A DNA stretch of 64,000 bases, from positions 8,174,375 to 8,238,374 of the forward strand of contig CM020619.1 of assembly GCA_009829735.1 (NCBI GenBank). Reading direction: 5' to 3'. Below the pieces are notes generated by a model. That model saw only the letters and a list, made by a program, of their open reading frames with translations, ran no database searches and had not been told where the DNA came from. The translations under genes were made by a program, and so were the position numbers. Shown here one piece after another: positions 22,787 through 33,145 of the stretch. Source of the stretch: Pyropia yezoensis. Lineage: Eukaryota > Rhodophyta > Bangiophyceae > Bangiales > Bangiaceae. The first letter of the stretch is position 1. The number at the start of each line of letters is the position of its first letter.

Positions 22787-23587
22787 TCACCCCCCCCTCC
22801 CTTCCCCGCATCGCCGCAGCGTTCCCCCTTCAAACGCCTCAAACGACGAATACCGGCGCGCAAAGGCATCCAGTGGGGGTAAGCCCGCGGCCGGTGGCTG
22901 CCGCCCGGTGGGCGCCATCCCCCCCCCGCCCTCCCCGTCGGGCTGCCACCACCCCCCCGCTGCCGCCGCCGCTGCGTCGCCACCCCGACCGGCTCGCCGC
23001 CGCCGCGCCTCCCGCGCCGCCGCCGCCTCGTCCCGCGCCGCACGGCGGGCGGCCGCGGCGTCCGCGGCGAGCTCCCGCCGCAGCCGCTCCAGCTCGCTCC
23101 GCATCCGCGCGTCCCGGGCGGCGGCGGTGGCGGCCGCCGCCTCTGCCGCCGCCGCCGCGTCGGCCGACGCGCCAGCACGCCCCGACATCCTCCCCTCCCC
23201 CGCCCCCCCCCCTCTCCCCGCACCCCCACCCGCCGCTGCCGCCGCCGCTGCCGCCGCCTCCCGCCGCTCCAGCGCCGACCGCGCCGCCCGGCGGGCACCG
23301 TCCATGGCCGCGTCGCGGGCGGCGGCGCCCGCCGCGGCGGCCGCGCCCGCGGCGAGGCGGGCGTCCACCGCCGCGCGGGCGTCAGCCGAGCCCAGCGCCT
23401 CGTACGCGGCAAAGACGGCGGCAAAGGCGGCGGCCGACTGGGCCGGCGGCAGCTGCGGGTTCTTGTCGGGGTGCACCCGCAGGGCGGCGCGCTTGTACGC
23501 CCGTGCAATGGCCGCCGGGGGGATGTCCGCAGCGGACCGCCAATCGAGGCCGAGGACGGCGTAGGGGTCGGCGGGCGGAGGTTCCAT
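22787..23587 (-). CDS. DNAJC17-like J-domain protein
   Basis: 266 residues from the ATG at 23587. The N-terminus is a J domain: DPYAVLGLDW, AIARAYKRAALRVHPDKNP with the catalytic HPD, then FAAVFAAYEALGSADARAA. It is followed directly by RDAAMDGARRAARSALERRE and a long Ala/Arg/Glu coiled coil (RSELERLRRELAADAAAARR). This order, a J domain with no Gly/Phe region then a charged coiled coil beginning with the MD..RR..R..LE.RE signature, is that of DNAJC17/Cwc23, a spliceosome-associated co-chaperone. The usual RNA-recognition motif of DNAJC17 is not visible. The last recognisable block is LDAFARRYSSFEAFE; the final residues before the stop are low-complexity, so the true C-terminus is uncertain. 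A (GGT)n tract touches the start codon. Confidence 0.78.
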   Translation of the reverse strand: MEPPPADPYAVLGLDWRSAADIPPAAIARAYKRAALRVHPDKNPQLPPAQSAAAFAAVFAAYEALGSADARAAVDARLAAGAAAAAGAAARDAAMDGARRAARSALERREAAAAAAAAAGGGAGRGGGAGEGRMSGRAGASADAAAAAEAAAATAAARDARMRSELERLRRELAADAAAARRAARDEAAAAREARRRRAGRGGDAAAAAAGGWWQPDGEGGGGMAPTGRQPPAAGLPPLDAFARRYSSFEAFEGGTLRRCGEGRGG

Positions 23588-23614
23588 GGTGGTGGTGGTG
23601 GTGGTGGTGGTGGT
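23588..23614. repeat. (GGT)n microsatellite abutting a start codon
   Basis: About nine GGT units on the plus strand, so the J-protein mRNA leader ends in consecutive CCA triplets that run straight into its ATG. Repeat-length change would alter the leader but not the protein. Confidence 0.8.
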
Positions 23615-24158
23615 GGGGAGGTGGTGGCGGTAGAGGAGGTGGAGGAAGTGGAGGAAGTCGGGGTGATGGGCTCAAGCGGGAGGGGGGGGGCGGGGAGGGG
23701 CGGGGGAGGGATGGCACTACGTGGATGGGCAAAAGGAAAGGGAAAGGGGAAAGGAGCAGGGGTTGCGTCCGAACAGAGGAGGGAGGGGGCCGGGTACACA
23801 AGTAGATGCGACAGACTGAAGAGGTGACGCCACTGAAGTGACATATGGATAGGCGGGCGAAAGGGCGTGGTCGTGACGGCATGACGCCATAGGGGCTGTC
23901 AAAGAATAGCTGCGCGACCCGCTGCCGTTTCTCTTCTGATCGTAGAGCGGTCATAGTATTTCGTCACGATTGCTGATCGAAGACAACAGCAAGATCGAGG
24001 GCTGGTCAACACCCGGTCAGCCATTCAATCAACCGGATACAGATCGTCAACCAATAGGAAGTCTATTACTTATTGACACGGTCCTCGGCTTTATTTGGGA
24101 CCACACTTGTGTATGTATATAAATACCTTTATAAATAGGCATGTGTCGCGCATGACAA

Positions 24159-24176
24159 TAGATATCTAGATATCTA
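24159..24176. repeat. 18-base perfect palindrome
   Basis: TAGATATCTAGATATCTA equals its own reverse complement. It is flanked by further near-palindromic TA/CA steps (TATACATACATGTA). It may be a cruciform-prone site or simple A/T-rich drift in a non-coding island. Confidence 0.7.
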
Positions 24177-24241
24177 GATGTATACATACATGTAGATACA
24201 TACCTATGTAAACCCCCCCCCCCGTTTGACCTGGAGTATAG

Positions 24242-25594
24242 TCAAAACAGACCCGCGAGTGCCTCCCGTGCCGCCGCCCGCAGGGTCCCCACCCCCACCC
24301 CCTTCCCACCGTAGAGGTCCATCGAGTTGAGCACCTCTGCAGGGAACCAGCCGAGGACTTCGTCAGGGAGCTCCCCCCGCACCCCTCCCCCCCCGCCGCC
24401 GCCCGCTAGCTGATGCGTCTGGTGCGTGCGCGGAACCACCACGCCGACAAAGGGGAGAAGGCCAGAGAGGGTGGCCCGCCCACACGCCTCGTACGTGAGG
24501 TCTGCTGTCAGTCCGTGGGCAGTGCGGACCGCCATAATAGGGGACGGCGCGGTGGGCGGCGCGGCGGCAATGGTGGCGGCCAGGCGGGTGGCAATGGCCG
24601 TCTTGGCCGCGATGGGGAGGAGGGCGGCCACAAACACCACGTCCGCCGCCACGGTGGGGGGGGGGGAGTTGGTGGCCTCGTCGGCGGCGGGGGGGAAACC
24701 CGCCGCGGCAGCCCCCTGGGGGGGCGCCGAAAAGGTCACCCGCGTGGCATCCGCGTGCAGGACGGTCACGTCCCCGCTGCCAAGGGCGCCCGCGGCCGCC
24801 CACCCGTCGAGCAGCCGCTTGGATACCGCCACCGCCTGTGCGTCAATGTCAATGAGCGTCACGGACGCGGCGGCGCCGGCGGCGGCCAGCAAGCAGCCCG
24901 TCAGGGGCAGCGGGCCGCTGCCACAAAACGCCAGCCGCAGGCCCAGCCGGCCGCCGTCGCCGCCGCGGCAGCTGCCCCCACCCCCGCCGGCGAGCCCCCC
25001 CCGCGCTGGCACAACCGCCGACAGCGCCGCCGCCTCGGCAGCGACCAGCCGCACGTAGTGGTCCACATACGGGAAGGGGCGGGCGGCGGCGGCGAGGGCG
25101 GCCACCGCCATCGGTGGCCCCCCCCCCGGCCACCCGTCTGTCGGCACCCCTGAGGTGGCAGCGTCGGGTCCCTCCCCCTTGCCTCCTGCCCTCCCCCCGC
25201 CCCCTCCCCCAGCCGCGCGCGTCAGGCGTTTCAGGATGATGGCCGCGTAGGCCCGCTCCAGCTCCCCCTCTGCCCGCTGGGCCACCCCCCGCACGTCGGC
25301 CGCGCGGGCGGCGAGGACGCCCCCCCTGCCGGCGGCAGCAAGCGACGCGGACGCTGCCGCCAGCACCGCCGGCGGGGCCGCCACGTGGGCGCCCTGCAAC
25401 ACGGCCACCAGTTGGTGGAGGGCGCCGTCCAGGCGCGGGGAGGGCGCCAGGTCGGGGTCGGGGGCGGTGGTGTAGGGGGCCAGCGCAGACCACACGGAGC
25501 CATGGTCGCCAAGCAGGTGGGTCAACAGGGTCACAACCGCGGGGGAGGCGCAGGGGGGGGGAGAGGAGAGGACGGAGGGCGTCGGGGAGAGCAT
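24242..25594 (-). CDS. Nicotianamine synthase-like protein
   Basis: 450 residues from the ATG at 25594 (MLSPTPSVLSSPPP); an in-frame ATG at 25747 would add 51 poorly conserved residues. The SAM-dependent nicotianamine synthase fold is clear: an N-terminal helical part with ELERAYAAIILKRL, then FPYVDHYVRLVAAEA (family F.Y..NY..L...E), LAFCGSGPLPLTG (SAM-binding, nearly identical to plant NAS), VTLIDIDAQAVAVSKRLL, DVVFVAALLP, MAVRTAHG and a C-terminal EVLNSMDLYGG. Plant enzymes join three aminocarboxypropyl units from S-adenosylmethionine to make the metal chelator nicotianamine; shorter fungal and archaeal relatives make related opines. The product here is not proven. An insert rich in Gly/Ala breaks the region before the SAM motif. 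No transit peptide is obvious, so it is probably cytosolic. Confidence 0.82.
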   Translation of the reverse strand: MLSPTPSVLSSPPPCASPAVVTLLTHLLGDHGSVWSALAPYTTAPDPDLAPSPRLDGALHQLVAVLQGAHVAAPPAVLAAASASLAAAGRGGVLAARAADVRGVAQRAEGELERAYAAIILKRLTRAAGGGGGGRAGGKGEGPDAATSGVPTDGWPGGGPPMAVAALAAAARPFPYVDHYVRLVAAEAAALSAVVPARGGLAGGGGGSCRGGDGGRLGLRLAFCGSGPLPLTGCLLAAAGAAASVTLIDIDAQAVAVSKRLLDGWAAAGALGSGDVTVLHADATRVTFSAPPQGAAAAGFPPAADEATNSPPPTVAADVVFVAALLPIAAKTAIATRLAATIAAAPPTAPSPIMAVRTAHGLTADLTYEACGRATLSGLLPFVGVVVPRTHQTHQLAGGGGGGGVRGELPDEVLGWFPAEVLNSMDLYGGKGVGVGTLRAAAREALAGLF

Positions 25595-27964
25595 GGTGCC
25601 CGAAGACGGGGGGAAGGGCGAACAGTGACAAGGAGGCGGGGGGCGTGCGTTGTGGTGGGGAGCGCAACGGTCGTGGGTGGGCAATGTGTGTAGTTTGCCC
25701 AACAGTAGAGGCGCGGAGAACCAGCGCACTCTTGTAGTGGCCGACAAGGCTCCCAGTCACCCGGTCACGAGGTCGTAGCGGGGCCAACCCATGGGAGGAC
25801 TCAGAGAGGGGACGCGCCAAGGGAGGTGCGGGAGGTTTTTCATCCCCCGCCAAGTGCCTAGCGGCCGGGCCACCGGTTGCAACACCTCGCCCATGGACTA
25901 TGGCCCGCAGTGTGCGACGGCACCGTCAACTAGGACCCGCCCTACGCTGGGGCGTGCAGGGCCCATGGCGGGTGCGCCGCCAGCAGCTCCCCAAGCAGCA
26001 ACAAAGCCGCCCTCGCCGGTACTCCTGCCATCGTGCCGCGGGGAGAGCCAATGAGCACACGTGTATGGCCGTGAAAAGAAGAAAGGATACAGCGTGCCGT
26101 GCAGAGGTCGGCACGCGCCATCGGCGGGTGAACCAGTGGGCGTCAAGCCAGAGAGGAGGGGAAGGTGGGAGGGAACGGCGCACTGGGGTGAGAGAGCCGG
26201 GGCGACGCTAACATGCGAGCGAGTCCACCAGCTGTCTAGGTACCTCAACTGACAGATCAGTGTGTCGGGAGAGAGAACAGCTGATCCGACGCACCCTACA
26301 CAACTTACTTAAGTCGACATTGTCAAAACATGACACAGTTTCCTGGTTTTAACAAACTCGGTGAGCAACAGTGTCTTATTGGCTGAACATGGTTAATGCT
26401 GACCAGTTAATATCTATATAGGGTAAAACATTAGGAAAGACGGTGCAAGGTGTGGAAGCTCTTCGCCAGGCTCGAAGGGGGGGGGGCCCTCCCCAGGCGC
26501 GGGGCCAGCCCTGCCCGTTGGTGATGGCTGCTCAAGCAGCTCCTCGCCCGCTCCGTTCTCGTGTCCACCATTCCCCTTTCAGAACGACGGTACCCCTATG
26601 TTGCGCGCGAATCTTCACCCGGGTGAGGTGGCAGCGCTGCGGGCCACCCCCCAAACGACCTGGAAGGGGTGGAGGACGCTCCCACAGGGCCACACCCCCC
26701 CCCATCCAGGCGCGGCGGACGCCTTGGTGCCCAGCGGACGCTGGTGTGGCACAGACAAAGCCAGGCTGGGTGCACGACCCCACAGTGACGGAATGTACAG
26801 ACTATCTCCCGCCGACCACACGTGGGCTTGCCCACACTACAAAGCGGTGTAGCATGCGGGCGGTCGCCCTATTTCCCGTGGTGTTGCACGGTCGGGGCAC
26901 CCTTCCACCTTGCCGCTCTGCTGCGCGGCCACCGCCGCGCCGGGGGGGATCAGTAGCACGTGCTGGGTGCCCTCCGCCCCGCCACTGCCTGCGGTCTCCA
27001 GTGCTGTTGGGCGATGGGGAGACGTCTCGGGGACATGGGTCGCGGACAGCCCGTCGCCGATGGGAGGGGCCCTGCAGATTCCCCAGCACCTTCCAGCTCC
27101 CCTGCGCCTTTCGTTATCCCCTCGCAAAGACATTCCACGAGGCGGGGACGTGGTGTCCGCTGCCTCTCTCATTGGCCATTGGAACCAGGCTACTCCTCTC
27201 GTGGGCTTTTTATCGAAAAGGACGCGAACAGGACAAGCGACACCTCGCTTTCCCCAGACGGCAAGCGCAGGACCATGGGGTCATCCACTGGCTCTTTCCC
27301 TGCCGCCGACCACATCCACCGCGACCACCACGGTCTCGACGCAATAGTCGGGGCGGCGCTGACGCGAGGTGACTCTGGCTGCTGGTGACGGAAGGAGTCT
27401 TGGCTGCGCCGTCGAGACGGGCGAGGCCGTGTCAGGTGCTGGAGCGCCAGGAGCTGGTGCGGCGGTGAGTGGACGCCATTGCGTGGCACTCGGAGTGGTC
27501 GTGGGGAGTGTTGCTGGCGACGCGCGTGGTGTGTTTTCTCTTTCGTGCTCCCGCACCGTCATCGCGTCCAGCGCGCAGAAGGCGTGGAGTGTGTGGTGCA
27601 AACGCAGTTTTTTTGATTTCTGGCTGATGCATGCGACAGCGACATTGGTGTGCAGCAGCATCTGATTGGCTGCACCTATCAGTCTGCGCCGACCATTGGG
27701 TGCGTCACTGTTGTACGCCGTTGCTCGGCTCTGAACCCGTCTACGTACAGTACATGTATGTATCATCTAAAGCAGTCTTGAGAGCTGTCGGCGCCGGCAC
27801 GCGGCAGAGCACCTCAGCTGCCTGACCGCGTCCAGACGCCGCGCGTTCCCCCCAGGCGGTGTCCCGGCTCTGCCGTCGGTCGCCCGCGTTGTCAGCCGCG
27901 GCACCCTGCCGTCTGCAGCTGCCGCCCTTTCCGGACGTCCGCCACGCCGCTGTTGACCGCGGCC
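25595..27964. other. Long intergenic region, no supported gene
   Basis: About 2.4 kb between divergent genes. An A/T-rich stretch at about 26250-26440, lacking homopolymer G/C runs, interrupts the GC-rich background. Several open frames in 26440-27770 look like GC-rich shadow (Pro/Arg/His-rich, no domain). The C/T-rich leader expected before the next ATG is weak. I see no RNA gene. Confidence 0.5.
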
Positions 27965-29167
27965 ATGGCAACCGTCCCTGCCGCGGCCCCGCCGTCGGGC
28001 AAACCAACGGCGGCGGCCGCGGCGGCGCCTGCCGAAGCCACACCGGGGGCAGCTGGGGCGGCGGCGGCCGCGCCCGCGGGCGAGGCCCAGCCGTGGATTA
28101 CGCCACATAGGACGGTGCCCACCGGCCTGATGGCGAACACATCGACTACCTTTCACGTGACCGGCTTTGGCCCCTTCCACGGCGTCACGGACAACCCGTC
28201 GGCGCGGCTGGTGGAGGCCCTCCCCGCCGCGCTGGCGCAGTCGCGGGCGAACCTCGCCGCGACGGGCTATCGCCACCCTGGCGGCTGGCCCGTTGGCCGG
28301 CCTGTGCTCGCGTCCACCACCATCCTTACCGTCTCTACCGCCGCTGTCGATGCCAAGCTGGCGGAACTGTACGCTCAGATTGCACAGGACCGCGCGGCCG
28401 CGGCGGCCGCTGCCTCTGCCGCTGGTGACGACGCCGCTGCGGCCGCCGCGGGCCGTATAGTCGTTGTGCACTTTGGGGTCGACACCCGCGCGCCATGCTT
28501 CCACCTCGAGGCGGTGGCGGTCAACGAGGCCCGCTTTGGCGTGCCCGACGAGGCTAGCGCGCGGCCATGGGGCTGTTCCGTTGTGAGTGGGGACGCGGGG
28601 GACGACGAGGGGGTGGCGGTGGAAGGGGCGGGGACGGAGACACCGACGGCAGCGGCGGCGGCGGGGGTGGCGACGGGGACCAGGCCATCCCTCCCGGCGG
28701 AACGCCGGTCGCGCCTGCCGCTCGGCGCCATCTTGCGGACGCTCCAGATGCAGGGCTGGCCCGTCTCTATTAGCGATAACGCGGGCCGCTTTGTGTGCAA
28801 CTGGACCTACTACCGGTCGCTGGTGCACGTGGCACGGCTGGATGCAGCGCCGGCCGCGGCCGTGCCAGCCGCGGCGCAAGTAGCGGGGGGCGTCGCCGCC
28901 GCCACGGTAGGTACGGGAGGCACCATCTCGAGGGGACCCGCCCACGCGGCGGAGGGCAGCGGTGGTGCTGGTGGATCGGGTGACGTTGGGAGCGGCATGG
29001 TTGGCTCCCCCCCGCGCCCTCCACCGCCAGACGCGGCTGCCGTGCAGCCACCTGTGGCCGCCCTCTTTGTGCACGTCCCCGCCGCGCGGAACGACGCGGT
29101 ACACGAGCTGTTTGCTCAGTTTGGCGCTGCCCTCCTCGAGGTGATTGCCGCGACGGTGTGGGCATAG
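27965..29167 (+). CDS. Pyroglutamyl-peptidase I (peptidase family C15)
   Basis: 400 residues from the ATG at 27965 in a good context (GCCATGG). An Ala-rich N-terminal extension of about 60 residues precedes FHVTGFGPFHGVTDNPS, the family's opening motif. The catalytic residues all appear in order: Glu182 in HLEAVAVN, Cys278 in DNAGRFVCNWTYYRSL, and His370 in LFVHVPAARND. The enzyme removes N-terminal pyroglutamate from peptides, normally in the cytosol. Typical family members have about 210 residues; this one is nearly double, with Ala/Gly-rich inserts between the Glu and Cys motifs and a longer one between the Cys and His motifs, so the core is expanded by linkers rather than by a second domain. 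It ends VIAATVWA. Confidence 0.88.
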   Translation: MATVPAAAPPSGKPTAAAAAAPAEATPGAAGAAAAAPAGEAQPWITPHRTVPTGLMANTSTTFHVTGFGPFHGVTDNPSARLVEALPAALAQSRANLAATGYRHPGGWPVGRPVLASTTILTVSTAAVDAKLAELYAQIAQDRAAAAAAASAAGDDAAAAAAGRIVVVHFGVDTRAPCFHLEAVAVNEARFGVPDEASARPWGCSVVSGDAGDDEGVAVEGAGTETPTAAAAAGVATGTRPSLPAERRSRLPLGAILRTLQMQGWPVSISDNAGRFVCNWTYYRSLVHVARLDAAPAAAVPAAAQVAGGVAAATVGTGGTISRGPAHAAEGSGGAGGSGDVGSGMVGSPPRPPPPDAAAVQPPVAALFVHVPAARNDAVHELFAQFGAALLEVIAATVWA

Positions 29168-29814
29168 GGCCTCCCCGCCGCCGTGCACGCGGGGGTGAGG
29201 GGGGAATGGGCGATATACCTGTTCTCGCCCGGGCACGCGGCTCGCTGTCTGCGTGGTGTGGGGTAGAGCTCAGGGAACGGCTGGACAGGAGGCGTAACCC
29301 CGGGCGCCTGTGGAGTGTCGTGTGCATAGGTAGATATTCGTCGCATGATGGAGTGCACTTCTGAAAGAGGCCTGCCTGCGTGGTTGGGTGCCTGTGCTCG
29401 CTGAGGAGAGGGGACGGTCAAGCGTTGGTTGCCAGCTCCCTGATGATTGACAGATGGTACACGTCCGTGGCCGCTTCATGGTGCAGGCTAGGGAGCACCG
29501 CGAGTGGCGGCTAACGCCTGCTTGGACTTGATGTCTGAACTACAAGCTGGTTGACCCGCTGCGACCACACCATGCGTCACGTGGAGAGATTGGAGGGCCA
29601 AAAAGAATCGCTTGATATAAACACGGTATACCCCACCTCGTACATGGCAAGAGCCAGCCATAAAGAACAGCGATAGGACACCAGACCAAACCCCTCAGGG
29701 ATGAGAAAAAACTGTTGAATCACATGTAGCTCTCCAGCAGCTGCTCGGCCGCTCCGCTGCACGCGCGCAAGGAATCCCCTACCACCCTCTGGGACGCCAC
29801 GCCAGACGGCCCCG
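29168..29814. other. Intergenic between convergent genes
   Basis: About 650 bases between the stops of the pyroglutamyl-peptidase and the PDZ protein. Likely holds both 3' UTRs; base composition is more even than in the neighbouring genes. No gene or repeat is seen. Confidence 0.5.
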
Positions 29815-30639
29815 TCAGTTGAGGACGATGAAGGAGATGACCACCAGCGCAAACACTCCCCCAGAGACCCACAGCAGCCAGTTTTGGCGGTACGGAGCGG
29901 TAATCTCATTCCGCAACTTCTCCTTGAGTTCCTCCTCAATCTCACTGGTCGACGGCCCCGCGTCCTTGGAGTAATCGTACACGGTCTTGCTCTCCTGCTG
30001 CTTAGTCCACGACACGGGGTTGAGCACCTCGGGCGAGCCAAACTGCTCCCGCGTCTTGTCGCGGCGGTCGGCGGCATTGGCCATCGCCGTCACCTTCTTG
30101 GCCGCCAGCTGGTCTGGCGTCTCGAGGACGAGCGTCACACGTGGGCCGGAGCGAACCTTGATGCTCTTCATCACACGGTCCAGGCCGACCCCCCGGGTGG
30201 ACCACACCTCGTCGCCAAAGGTGGCCGACACGGCCACAACCACGTCGCCCACATCAATGTCGTCCACCTCGGAGGCGTTGCCTTCTGGGTCAATTTCCGC
30301 AATGAATACCATGCCGTCTTGGGACTCCTCCAGGATCAGGCCGAGGGGTTTCTGAATGGTGACCGTCCGATCAGTGGCGCTGACATTGCGCTTGGAGCGG
30401 TCATCCTGGTCCTGGTAGATGTTGTAGTTGTACTGGGCAACGGGGCCCGTGGGAGCCGCGGGCGCAACAACCGGTTGCCGCCGCCGCCACCGCAGGGGGG
30501 TGCCCGCGACAGCCGCCCTGGAGGTCCGGCAGGTGACGGCGGCACCAGCAAAGTCCGCGGCGGAGGCACCCAGCGCCGCCCGAGGGCGGGTCACAGAGCC
30601 GGCGGCGGCGGCGCCCACAAAGGCAGCGGATGCGGACAT
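29815..30639 (-). CDS. Plastid PDZ-domain protein with a C-terminal membrane anchor
   Basis: 274 residues, ATG at 30639. Residues 1 to about 65 are Ala/Arg/Ser/Pro-rich (transit peptide). A PDZ-like domain follows: VTIQKPLGLILEES, then VFIAEIDPEGNASE, DIDVGDVVVAVSATFGDEVW and a final strand RVTLVLETP. The GLxLEE and IxVGD motifs match the PDZ domains of plant thylakoid proteins such as MET1. A charged helical linker leads to a single C-terminal hydrophobic segment (WLLWVSGGVFALVVISFIVLN) with nothing after it, so the protein is probably tail-anchored in thylakoid or envelope with the PDZ domain in the stroma. MET1 itself carries TPRs, which are absent here. A photosystem-assembly role is plausible but not shown. 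Confidence 0.75.
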   Translation of the reverse strand: MSASAAFVGAAAAGSVTRPRAALGASAADFAGAAVTCRTSRAAVAGTPLRWRRRQPVVAPAAPTGPVAQYNYNIYQDQDDRSKRNVSATDRTVTIQKPLGLILEESQDGMVFIAEIDPEGNASEVDDIDVGDVVVAVSATFGDEVWSTRGVGLDRVMKSIKVRSGPRVTLVLETPDQLAAKKVTAMANAADRRDKTREQFGSPEVLNPVSWTKQQESKTVYDYSKDAGPSTSEIEEELKEKLRNEITAPYRQNWLLWVSGGVFALVVISFIVLN

Positions 30640-31362
30640 GGTGGGGGGGCGGGCGGAGCGAGCGACTGGGATAAGGTAAGCGTCGGGGTCGGAGACGGCA
30701 CAGAGGGTGACCTTGGAGAGGCTGTATCAAAGCACAGGGGTAGGGCGCGGTCGTCGATGGGACAACGGCGTCCGTTTGCCAGTGGAAGTGGAGAGGCGGC
30801 GATGATGGTGCTGTCGCGCGGGAGCAACACGAGACCGGCGGTCAAGGTGGAAGAGCGAGTGGAGCCCCATCAGCGGCAAACGCATTGCTCTGGGCAGCTG
30901 GGGGGCCACCGCAATCTCGGGCCGCAGGGTCATGCGCCAGGACGACCCCCAGAGGACCGCACGCATCTTGATAGTCCAGTGATTGGTGGATGTGACTGCG
31001 AGGCGCCGCTTCGAGCCACTCAAAGCAGTCGGTAAGGACAGGGTGCGCCACCTGTACCGACGACCGACAGCCCCAGACCAAACTACGACCGCCCAGCAAT
31101 GAATACGTGGGTGCTACCTTGTCTGCACACTTACATACTGTGTATACCGAATTTACAACCCTGTAATTTCATGGATTTGGTAAATCTTGCCAGCGATCCA
31201 AGCCCTGGAGTGCCGGCTCAAGTCCCCGCAGGAAACCCGTGCACCCGTCCTGCGCCGCACCGTCATCGCGCCCACCCGCCTCGTGGTGCACCGCCCGCGT
31301 CACCACCACGTCCTGCCCCCGTCGCCTGGCTTGCCCTGCCCGTCTGTCTGGGGGGTCCCCCC
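30640..31362. promoter_or_regulatory. Divergent promoter region
   Basis: About 720 bases between the PDZ gene (minus) and SmD2 (plus). A less GC-rich part around 31080-31200 includes several TA-rich steps. No specific factor site is recognised. Confidence 0.4.
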
Positions 31363-32112
31363 ATGTCGTCATTCAACCCTGCCGCCGATAACCGGGCGGG
31401 CATGTCCGACCCCGCCGCCGTCCACGGCGTCGTGGACGTGGACGTGGCGAGTGGCGGCGGCGCCACCGGGGCGGCGGGCGCCCCCCCGGCGGGCCCCACC
31501 GCAGACGACTTCTCCACGGGCCCCCTGTCACTGCTGCGGGCGGCCGTAATGGACGGCTCCCAGGTGCTCATCAATGTGCGCAACAACAAGAAGCTGCTCG
31601 GGCGGGTCAAGGCGTTTGACCGCCACTGCAACATGGTACGGTGGGGGTTGTCCGCGGTCCTATCTGCCCGCCCTAGGACCACTCTTTTTTTCGCTTGTCT
31701 CTCGTGCGGATGGTGGCGTCTAGACGGGGGCAGTATCGCGGCACGTTGAAGCAGTGAGTTTTGGATGGTCTGGCGGCGAGGCGCCGCCGCCGCCGGGATG
31801 TGTTGCAGCGGCGACTGACGTGGCTCCCGCTGGTGTTTGAGACCCCGCCCCGCTTTTGTTGTGTTTTGCCCCACCTGCTGATCGCTCTGTGTGGCGAGCC
31901 ATTTGGGTTTCCCCCCTGCCACGGCGATCGTCACGCTGCCCGCTTCTTCCCCCCCCCCCCCCCCCCCCCCCCAGGTGCTGGAGGACGTCAAGGAGATGTG
32001 GGTGGAGTACCCCAAGGGCGCCTCCTCCCGGTCGGTCAGCCGGGACCGGGTTATCTCCAAGCTCTTTTTACGCGGCGACTCGGTGGTGCTCGTCGTTCGG
32101 AATCCAAAGTAA
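31363..32112 (+). CDS. SMD2: Small nuclear ribonucleoprotein Sm D2 (two exons)
   Basis: Exons 31363-31635 and 31975-32112 encode 136 residues. The intron (31636-31974) starts GTACGG and ends in a run of C then CAG; the join falls in [11 protein letters not shown], the exact place expected in SmD2. Sm1 motif: [23 protein letters not shown]. Sm2 motif: [18 protein letters not shown] at the C-terminus. The match to SmD2 of other eukaryotes is close over the last 90 residues; the first 45 form an Ala/Gly/Pro-rich extension, and an in-frame ATG at 31402 would shorten it. SmD2 is one of seven proteins forming the ring on U1, U2, U4 and U5 snRNAs. An assembly gap starts 100 bases after the stop. Confidence 0.95.
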
Positions 32113-32212
32113 GGGTGGCAGCGGTGGGAGGCGCAGGCGGCAGACTGCACACGGCGGCGTCGGCGACGGCGGCCACGCGGCCGCCGCGTGGGGGCAAGCC
32201 CGCCGCGCGGCA

Positions 32213-32712
32213 NNNNNNNNNNNNNNNNNNNNNNNNNNNNNNNNNNNNNNNNNNNNNNNNNNNNNNNNNNNNNNNNNNNNNNNNNNNNNNNNNNNNNNNN
32301 NNNNNNNNNNNNNNNNNNNNNNNNNNNNNNNNNNNNNNNNNNNNNNNNNNNNNNNNNNNNNNNNNNNNNNNNNNNNNNNNNNNNNNNNNNNNNNNNNNNN
32401 NNNNNNNNNNNNNNNNNNNNNNNNNNNNNNNNNNNNNNNNNNNNNNNNNNNNNNNNNNNNNNNNNNNNNNNNNNNNNNNNNNNNNNNNNNNNNNNNNNNN
32501 NNNNNNNNNNNNNNNNNNNNNNNNNNNNNNNNNNNNNNNNNNNNNNNNNNNNNNNNNNNNNNNNNNNNNNNNNNNNNNNNNNNNNNNNNNNNNNNNNNNN
32601 NNNNNNNNNNNNNNNNNNNNNNNNNNNNNNNNNNNNNNNNNNNNNNNNNNNNNNNNNNNNNNNNNNNNNNNNNNNNNNNNNNNNNNNNNNNNNNNNNNNN
32701 NNNNNNNNNNNN
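32213..32712. other. Assembly gap (500 N)
   Basis: Exactly 500 N, the conventional size for a gap of unknown length. It is followed immediately by a C run and by 300 bases of C-rich low-complexity sequence, which probably caused the assembly break. Confidence 0.98.
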
Positions 32713-33045
32713 CCCCCCCCCCCCCCCCCCCCCCCCCCCGCGGCACCGCCTGTGGCGCACGCACCCGCACACTCCCTCCCACCCCCCCCCTCCCCCCCCC
32801 ACCTCCCGCCCCGCCCCGCCCCGCCCCGCCGCCGCCCCCCACACACGGACTCCCGCGCCCCCCCCCCCCCCCCCCCCCCGCCACCCCTCCCTCCGCCGGG
32901 CGCACGGTGCCGCGCTTCCGCACGGGCCCGCCGCCGACGCCGCGGGCGTCAGCCGTCCCCCCCCCCACCATCCACCCCCCGCCCTCCCCCCCTCCCCCCC
33001 CCTGCCCCGCCGCCACTGGGCACGGCCGGGCCGCCGCTGCCCCGC

Positions 33046-33082
33046 GCCGTTGCCGTTGCCGTCGCCGTCGCCGCCGTCGCCG

Positions 33083-33114
<32 letters not shown>

Positions 33115-33145
33115 ACCGTCGCCGTCGCCGTCACCGTCGCCGCTG
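33046..33145 (+). repeat. (GCCGTC)n hexanucleotide array
   Basis: About 100 bases of GCCGTC units with occasional GTC or ACC variants. It is open in several frames and would encode Ala-Val or Arg-Arg repeats, but no gene context supports translation. Confidence 0.8.

Larger units (their letters stand above)
23588..24241. other. Intergenic with an A/T-rich island
   Basis: Lies upstream of the J-protein gene and downstream of the nicotianamine-synthase-like gene. The part at about 23930-24235 is strongly A/T-rich for this genome. It contains a TATATAAATA stretch at 24116-24125 and an 18-base perfect palindrome at 24159-24176, then a C run beside the stop of the next gene. No coding sequence is seen. 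Confidence 0.6.

Noticed and set aside
22600-22790. Extra 3' exon for the J protein (GTGAGG donor near 22790, CTACAG acceptor near 22656)
   Set aside because: The phases do not match; the join would give an immediate stop.
26443-27372. 309-codon open frame between the NAS-like and pyroglutamyl-peptidase genes
   Set aside because: Composition is Pro/Arg/His-rich without predicted structure; overlapping frames on both strands look equally open.
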